Assembly (NCBI GenBank): GCA_002310055.1
Contig: DBXS01000033.1
Location: 1-10,099 of the forward strand
DNA length: 10,099 nucleotides
Reading direction: 5' to 3'
Source: Clostridiales bacterium UBA1206
GTDB taxonomy: Bacteria; Bacillota; Clostridia; Oscillospirales; CAG-382
The translations under genes and the position numbers were made by a program. The notes below the pieces were generated by a model. It had not been told where the DNA came from. It saw only the letters and a program-made list of their open reading frames with translations, and ran no database searches. How positions within the stretch are numbered: position 1 is the stretch's first letter; the number at the start of each line of letters is the position of its first letter. Positions 6,323 through 10,099 of the stretch are shown here, piece after piece.

Positions 6323-6398
6323 GGAGTATTATTTACAAAATTAACGCGCCGGGCGTGATAATAATGGAACTTTTCACAAATCCGGCGTCAAAAAACTA

Positions 6399-6427
6399 TT
6401 GACACGTTCTTTCGGCGGCGTTATAAT
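6399..6427 (+). promoter_or_regulatory. Consensus sigma-A promoter of the CofE-like gene
   Basis: The -35 box TTGACA (6399-6404) and -10 box TATAAT (6422-6427) both match the consensus exactly, with a 17-bp spacer. The predicted start near 6434 gives a leader of about 30 nt. A promoter this good suggests steady, strong transcription unless a repressor acts on it; no operator-like dyad was seen. Confidence 0.9.
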
Positions 6428-6464
6428 TAAATGTAATTTTTTGTGCACGAAAGGGGCATTTTTT

Positions 6465-7655
6465 ATGGAAAGACTCATCGGCACGGTCTCTCGCGGAGTC
6501 CGTGCGCCCATCATCCGCGCGGGGGACGATATCGCCTCCATTGTCGCCGAAAGCGTACTCAAAGCAGCGTCGGCAGAAAAGATCCCGTTCAGGGATAAAG
6601 ACGTCGTCGCCGTCACCGAGGCGGTCGTGGCGCGTTCCCAGGGCAACTACGCAAACACCGCGCAGATCGCAAAGGATATCCGTTCCAAGTTCCCGTCCGG
6701 CGAATTCGCCGTCATTTTCCCCATACTTTCGCGCAACCGCTTTTCCGTCTGCTTAAAAGGCATAGCGCAGGGCGCAAAGAAGATATATCTTATGCTCAGC
6801 TATCCTTCGGACGAAGTGGGTAACCACCTTATCGATATGGATTCGCTCGATTCCAAAGGCGTCAATCCGTACAGCGACGTCCTTACCGAAGAACAGTACC
6901 GGTCGTATTTCGGCATAGTCAGGCATCCGTTCACGGGCGTCGACTACGTCGAATTCTACCGCGATCTCATCTCTGATTGCGGATGCGAAGTCGAAGTCAT
7001 ACTCGCCAACGACTGCCGCAGCATACTCAAGTACACCAAAAACGTCCTCTGCTGCGACATCCACACCCGCGTCCGCACCAAGCGTCTGCTCAAAGAAGCC
7101 GGCGCCGCGACTGTGTATTGCCTCGACGAGATAATGACCGCGCCGGTCGACGGCAGCGGATACAACGACAAGTTCGGCCTGCTCGGCAGCAACAAAGCCA
7201 CCGAGGATACCGTCAAGCTCTTCCCGCGCGACTGCGACGCCGTGGTCCAAAGCATAGCCGCCAAACTCAGAGCCGCCACCGGCAAAAACATAGAAGTCAT
7301 GATCTACGGCGACGGCGCGTTCAAAGATCCCGTCGGCAAGATCTGGGAACTCGCCGACCCCGTCGTCTCGCCCGCATATACCGAAGGGCTCGAAGGCAAG
7401 CCCAACGAGCTCAAGCTCAAATACCTTGCCGATAACGACTTCGCCTCGCTATCGGGCGACGCGCTCAAAGAGGCGATCAAAGACCGCATCAGCCACAAGG
7501 ACGCCGACTTGGTGGGCAAGATGGCGTCGCAGGGGACCACTCCTCGCCGCCTCACCGATCTTATCGGTTCGCTGTGCGACCTCACCTCCGGCTCGGGCGA
7601 CAAGGGTACGCCCATTGTATGGATCCAGGGTTATTTCGATAATTATACAATGTGA
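6465..7655 (+). CDS. CofE-like protein (coenzyme F420-0:L-glutamate ligase family)
   Basis: A 396-residue soluble protein starting at the ATG at 6465, with AAAGGGG about 9 nt upstream. I recognise it as a member of the F420-0:gamma-glutamyl ligase family, whose archaeal and actinobacterial members add glutamate to coenzyme F420-0 using GTP. Supporting stretches: LIGTVSRGVRAPIIRAGDDI (4-23), RDKDVVAVTEAVVARSQGNY (43-62), which corresponds to the conserved early beta strand plus Lys/Glu-Gly loop of CofE, and GDGAFKDPVGKIWELADP (282-299). It is longer than archaeal CofE (about 250 residues), with an extra middle segment and a distinctive end (GKMASQGTTPRRLTDLI, 351-367). F420 is not known to be made by most Clostridia and no other F420 gene is in view, so the real acceptor is probably different. 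It stands alone with its own promoter and a probable terminator. Family assignment fairly sure; substrate unknown. Confidence 0.75.
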   Translation: MERLIGTVSRGVRAPIIRAGDDIASIVAESVLKAASAEKIPFRDKDVVAVTEAVVARSQGNYANTAQIAKDIRSKFPSGEFAVIFPILSRNRFSVCLKGIAQGAKKIYLMLSYPSDEVGNHLIDMDSLDSKGVNPYSDVLTEEQYRSYFGIVRHPFTGVDYVEFYRDLISDCGCEVEVILANDCRSILKYTKNVLCCDIHTRVRTKRLLKEAGAATVYCLDEIMTAPVDGSGYNDKFGLLGSNKATEDTVKLFPRDCDAVVQSIAAKLRAATGKNIEVMIYGDGAFKDPVGKIWELADPVVSPAYTEGLEGKPNELKLKYLADNDFASLSGDALKEAIKDRISHKDADLVGKMASQGTTPRRLTDLIGSLCDLTSGSGDKGTPIVWIQGYFDNYTM

Positions 7656-7669
7656 CTTTTCAAAACGCA

Positions 7670-7707
7670 AAGACCGCGGAACGCGCAAAACGCGCCTGCG
7701 GCCTTTT
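7670..7707 (+). terminator. Probable terminator of the CofE-like gene
   Basis: An interrupted GC-rich hairpin follows the stop codon: AAG and CCGC (7670-7677) against GCGG and CTT (7698-7705), with an inner CGCG/CGCG stem (7682-7685 with 7691-7694) around loop CAAAA. It ends in CCTTTTG, a short U-run. The left arm AAGACCGC can alternatively pair with GCGGTCTT at 7723-7730, which overlaps the next promoter. A moderate terminator only. Confidence 0.5.
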
Positions 7708-7728
7708 GCGGTTTGCATAACTGCGGTC

Positions 7729-7757
7729 TTGACAACGGCGGCGCGATAATGTATAAT
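7729..7757 (+). promoter_or_regulatory. Consensus sigma-A promoter of the solute-binding protein gene
   Basis: The -35 box TTGACA (7729-7734) and -10 box TATAAT (7752-7757) are exact consensus with a 17-bp spacer. The predicted start near 7764 lies only about 5 nt before the ribosome binding site AAAGGAG (7769-7775), so the leader is about 20 nt and leaves little room for RNA-based control. Confidence 0.9.
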
Positions 7758-7784
7758 TAATGCATAAGAAAGGAGCAACGCCTT

Positions 7785-9377
7785 ATGTCAGCAAAAATCA
7801 TCGCCTCGTGCCTGGCGCTCGTCATACTGCTTACGCTGTTCGCGTCCTGCGGCAAGACGCCAGACGGCACGGAATCTTCCGCACCCGACCAAAGCGGCGC
7901 GGTATCCGACGCGCCCGAATCTTCCGCCGGACTCGAAAGCGGGGAAGAAAGCCTTACCCCCGAGGAGATCTACGACCTCTATACCGGCGACGAATACGAG
8001 GGGCGCACTTTTACGATCTTCAGTTCCGATAACGACGTCGATCCGCCTTCGGATATCGTCTACAACACCGGGCTCACCGGCGACGAATCGTTCCCGGACG
8101 CCATCAACAACGCGCTGCTCGAGCGCCAGAACCTGCTGCGCGCGCGGCTGGGCGTGGAGCTCAAAGAGATCTATCACTGCGATATCTCGCGCCGCTGGAA
8201 CACCTCGCTCGCCAAGGTGCGCAGCGCTATCGAAAGCGGCTCCGACGAATTCCAGGCGGTAAACATAGCGCTTTACGACTGCGGCACGCTTTCGCTCGAA
8301 GGCGGGCTGTACGACCTTTATGACGTGCCCGGGCTCGAACCTTCCAACCCCTGGTGGGACCAGACTTTCAACGACAGCGTCGAAATGTTCGGCAAGCTCT
8401 ATTTCACCAACGGCGATATCGCGTTCCGTACAAAGAACGCCGTCACCTGCATAATCTATAACCGCTCGCTCTGCGAACGTCTCGGGACCGAGGATCCCGT
8501 TCAGCTCGCGATCAATTATCAGTGGACCATCGACAAATGCATAGAGATCTCGCGCAGTCTTTCGGAAGATATCAACGAAGACGGCATGGATTATCTCGAC
8601 CGCATAGGCTGGGCGGGTCAGTACGACGATATGGCGCTTATGCTTTACGGCTCGGGGATACGCATCCTCGGCACCGACAAGCAGGGGCTGCCCGAACTGA
8701 CTTTCTACAGCGAAAAGACCGAAGAAGTCGTCAACAAGGTGCTGCGCTTTATGGTCGACACCGAACATTACATCAGCGGCAACGACCTGTGGAACAAGAC
8801 TCCCTGGCCCAACGAACCGATGCTCGCGCTGTTCGATAACTTCAAGCACGGCAGACATATCTTCTACGCCGCCATAGTGGAATACATTTTCAAGCTCAGC
8901 GATATGGAAGACAGCTTCGCCATAGTGCCGGCGCCTATGTACGACGAAAGCCAGCAGCAGTATTACAGCCTGCTCAACAGCTTCGGCGCCAACGCCATCG
9001 CCATAGCCGCCAACCAGCCCGAAAGCGAACTGCAGTTTATAGGCCGCGTGCTCGACACGCTTGGCTATTTCAGCTGGAAAGAATACCCCAACTCGCTGGC
9101 GTTCAACTACTACGAGATCGTGCTCAAGAGCCAGAAGCTGACCGACGAGGAAAGCGAAAAGATGATCGACCTCATCTTCAACACCGCGGGATGCGAGACC
9201 GGCGCCATCTACCAGATCGGCAAGATCGGCGGCAGCGGCAACACTGTCTACGATATATTGAACCAGCTTATGAGCGCAAAGCGCACCGAAGGACTCACCG
9301 CGCTCTACGACCAGAACGAGGCGCGTTTCAAGGAAAGCATAGACGAGATCATCAGCGTCTTCAACGAAAGCAACTGA
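7785..9377 (+). CDS. Extracellular solute-binding lipoprotein (ABC transporter type)
   Basis: A 530-residue lipoprotein starting at the ATG at 7785, 9 nt after AAAGGAG. The signal peptide has a hydrophobic stretch (about 5-19) and lipobox FASC (Cys22). A Ser/Glu/Asp-rich tether runs to about residue 57, followed by a conserved-looking SLTPEEIYDLYTGDEYEGR start of the mature domain. The size, aromatic-rich loops (NPWWDQTFNDSVEMFGKLYF), the helix-rich second half and late SAKRTEGLTALYDQNEARFK region fit large extracellular solute-binding proteins of the carbohydrate ABC uptake group (family 1 type), which catch a sugar or oligosaccharide outside the cell and deliver it to membrane permeases. 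Specificity cannot be read. No permease gene is adjacent: the next gene is a Gfo/Idh/MocA oxidoreductase with a separate promoter. It could instead be a binding or sensor lipoprotein not tied to transport. Confidence 0.82.
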   Translation: MSAKIIASCLALVILLTLFASCGKTPDGTESSAPDQSGAVSDAPESSAGLESGEESLTPEEIYDLYTGDEYEGRTFTIFSSDNDVDPPSDIVYNTGLTGDESFPDAINNALLERQNLLRARLGVELKEIYHCDISRRWNTSLAKVRSAIESGSDEFQAVNIALYDCGTLSLEGGLYDLYDVPGLEPSNPWWDQTFNDSVEMFGKLYFTNGDIAFRTKNAVTCIIYNRSLCERLGTEDPVQLAINYQWTIDKCIEISRSLSEDINEDGMDYLDRIGWAGQYDDMALMLYGSGIRILGTDKQGLPELTFYSEKTEEVVNKVLRFMVDTEHYISGNDLWNKTPWPNEPMLALFDNFKHGRHIFYAAIVEYIFKLSDMEDSFAIVPAPMYDESQQQYYSLLNSFGANAIAIAANQPESELQFIGRVLDTLGYFSWKEYPNSLAFNYYEIVLKSQKLTDEESEKMIDLIFNTAGCETGAIYQIGKIGGSGNTVYDILNQLMSAKRTEGLTALYDQNEARFKESIDEIISVFNESN

Positions 9378-9416
9378 CGCACCACAATAAACAGTAAACC
9401 GATATTCACGCTCAAC

Positions 9417-9448
9417 GCCGCGGATCTGTAAAAAAACGGGTCCGCGGC
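9417..9448. terminator. GC-rich stem-loop after the solute-binding protein gene (weak terminator candidate)
   Basis: A 10-bp stem (GCCGCGGATC at 9417-9426 with GGTCCGCGGC at 9439-9448, one G-U pair) encloses a 12-base loop containing a run of seven A. On the plus strand it lacks a proper U-tract (TGCGTGTTTAT follows), so it may terminate poorly or act as a 3' protective hairpin. A further GCCGCGG at 9462-9468 can pair with the right arm instead. Confidence 0.4.
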
Positions 9449-9470
9449 TGCGTGTTTATGCGCCGCGGTA

Positions 9471-9500
9471 TTGACAAACGCCGCCTCGAAATGGTATAAT
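9471..9500 (+). promoter_or_regulatory. Promoter of the Gfo/Idh/MocA oxidoreductase gene (extended -10)
   Basis: A consensus -35 box TTGACA (9471-9476) and a consensus -10 box TATAAT (9495-9500) are separated by 18 bp. TGG directly before the -10 makes it an extended -10 promoter. Predicted start near 9507. Confidence 0.88.
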
Positions 9501-9506
9501 AAACAC

Positions 9507-9608
9507 ACGATAAACAATATTTTTCACCGCGTTCCCGGCGCTTCCGTGCGCGCCGCGAAGACGACGCTGCAAACAAAAATCAACAAACACGAAAGGCGGA
9601 AAAAAACA
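9507..9608 (+). other. Untranslated leader of about 100 nt before the oxidoreductase gene
   Basis: This leader is clearly longer than the 20-30 nt leaders of the other rightward protein genes here. It contains a GC-rich potential hairpin (GGCGC at 9537-9541 with GCGCC at 9550-9554, optionally extended by flanking CGCG), then an A-rich unstructured stretch with the ribosome binding site AAAGGCGG (9592-9599). I recognise no known riboswitch or T-box motif in it. Confidence 0.4.
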
Positions 9609-10099
9609 ATGTCAGACGCAGTTCTCGGTCAATTCAAACAGCCCGAAAAAGAAAAAGTCATTTCAAGCGAAGGCAGAAAATTCAGGGTAGGCATCATCGG
9701 CACCGGCTGGATAGCCGAATCCCATATCGAAAGTTATATGAATCAGCCCGACGTCGAGATCGTCGCCGCCGCGGATATCATCCCCGGCAAGGCGAGAGCA
9801 AAACTCGATCATTACGGCCTCACTAACGTCCGCTGCTACAACTCGCACCAAGAGCTTATAGATAACGAAGAGCTCGACGGCGTTTCCGTATGCACCTACA
9901 ACCGGCAGCACAAGGATCCCACCATATACGCGCTCGAAAGGAACATCCACGTCCTTCTGGAAAAGCCGTTCACCGTCACGCTCGACGAGGCGGTCGAGAT
10001 CTGCCGCGCCGAAAAGAAGAGCAAGGCGTTCGTCTCGCTCGGCTTCCAGCCCAGATTCGACGAGAATATGAAGATGATCAAAAAGATCGTGGAATCCGG
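9609..10099 (+). CDS. Gfo/Idh/MocA family NAD(P)-dependent oxidoreductase, N-terminal part
   Basis: The ATG at 9609 opens a reading frame that stays open to the right edge (163 complete codons); family members are usually 330-400 residues, so more than half is missing. These enzymes oxidise or reduce sugars, inositols and related polyols with NAD(P). Visible marks: a Rossmann nucleotide-binding motif VGIIGTGWIAESH (27-39), the acidic end of the second strand in AAADI (53-57), a CTYNRQH stretch (95-101) matching the family's N-xx-H region, and the signature LEKPFTVTLDEA (117-128) with Lys119, which binds near the nicotinamide. An extra N-terminal stretch of about 24 residues, rich in Lys and Glu, precedes the fold. 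The catalytic Lys/Asp/His region of the second domain is outside the window. It follows a solute-binding protein, which fits a role in sugar use, but it has its own promoter. Confidence 0.93.
   Translation, partial: MSDAVLGQFKQPEKEKVISSEGRKFRVGIIGTGWIAESHIESYMNQPDVEIVAAADIIPGKARAKLDHYGLTNVRCYNSHQELIDNEELDGVSVCTYNRQHKDPTIYALERNIHVLLEKPFTVTLDEAVEICRAEKKSKAFVSLGFQPRFDENMKMIKKIVES

Noticed and set aside
5085..6344. Plus-strand open frame of 419 codons over the antiporter gene
   Set aside because: The Ser/Thr/Pro-rich translation is the antisense of a clear membrane protein with strong family motifs; no ribosome binding site.
6323..6398. Possible hidden element between the divergent antiporter and CofE-like promoters
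   Set aside because: I saw no dyad, small gene with ribosome binding site, or known motif in this stretch.
7788..8858. Minus-strand open frame of 356 codons opposite the solute-binding protein gene
   Set aside because: Antisense shadow; the plus-strand product has a signal peptide, lipobox, ribosome binding site and promoter, this one has none.

Overview
The window looks like the chromosome of a Gram-positive bacterium of the Bacillota, most likely an uncultured member of the Clostridia. Four things point there: the gene order SRP RNA - dnaX - ybaB - recR, which is classic for Firmicutes; an SRP RNA of the large kind with an Alu domain; strong AGGAGG-type ribosome binding sites; and several lipoproteins with Gram-positive-style signal peptides. 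Coding DNA is fairly GC-rich, while promoters are AT-rich and close to the sigma-A consensus (eight recognised by eye, seven with a 17-bp spacer). I cannot place it more precisely from sequence alone. I see no mobile element, CRISPR array, tRNA or rRNA. Most of the window is ordinary core genome.

Layout. Positions 1-413 (minus) hold the N-terminal part of a lipoprotein running off the left edge. Its promoter has an unusual dyad over the predicted transcription start. Divergently, 576-916 hold the promoter and gene of the SRP RNA, followed by dnaX (947-2524), ybaB/ebfC (2521-2868) and recR (2873-3460). These three genes are packed as one operon and form a replication and recombination-repair cassette. 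A two-way terminator (3478-3512) separates recR from the convergent lipoprotein cyclophilin (3524-4240, minus). Back-to-back promoters drive the cyclophilin leftwards and a small zinc-ribbon membrane protein (4372-4884) rightwards. Another two-way terminator (4901-4930) separates that gene from a convergent CPA2-type cation/proton antiporter (4940-6226, minus).

A second divergent promoter pair (6294-6427) drives the antiporter and a CofE-like (F420-0 glutamate ligase family) protein (6465-7655). Two further genes follow, each with its own promoter: an extracellular solute-binding lipoprotein (7785-9377), probably for carbohydrate uptake, and the start of a Gfo/Idh/MocA oxidoreductase (9609 onwards, cut by the right edge). 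These last two may act in uptake and catabolism of a sugar or sugar derivative, but no permease is visible here.

I found no clearly new multi-gene system. The points most worth checking are the exceptionally long closing helix of the SRP RNA, which starts at the predicted transcription start; the competing dyads in front of the first lipoprotein; the CofE-like enzyme with no F420 genes in view; and the distinct codon usage of the zinc-ribbon membrane protein.
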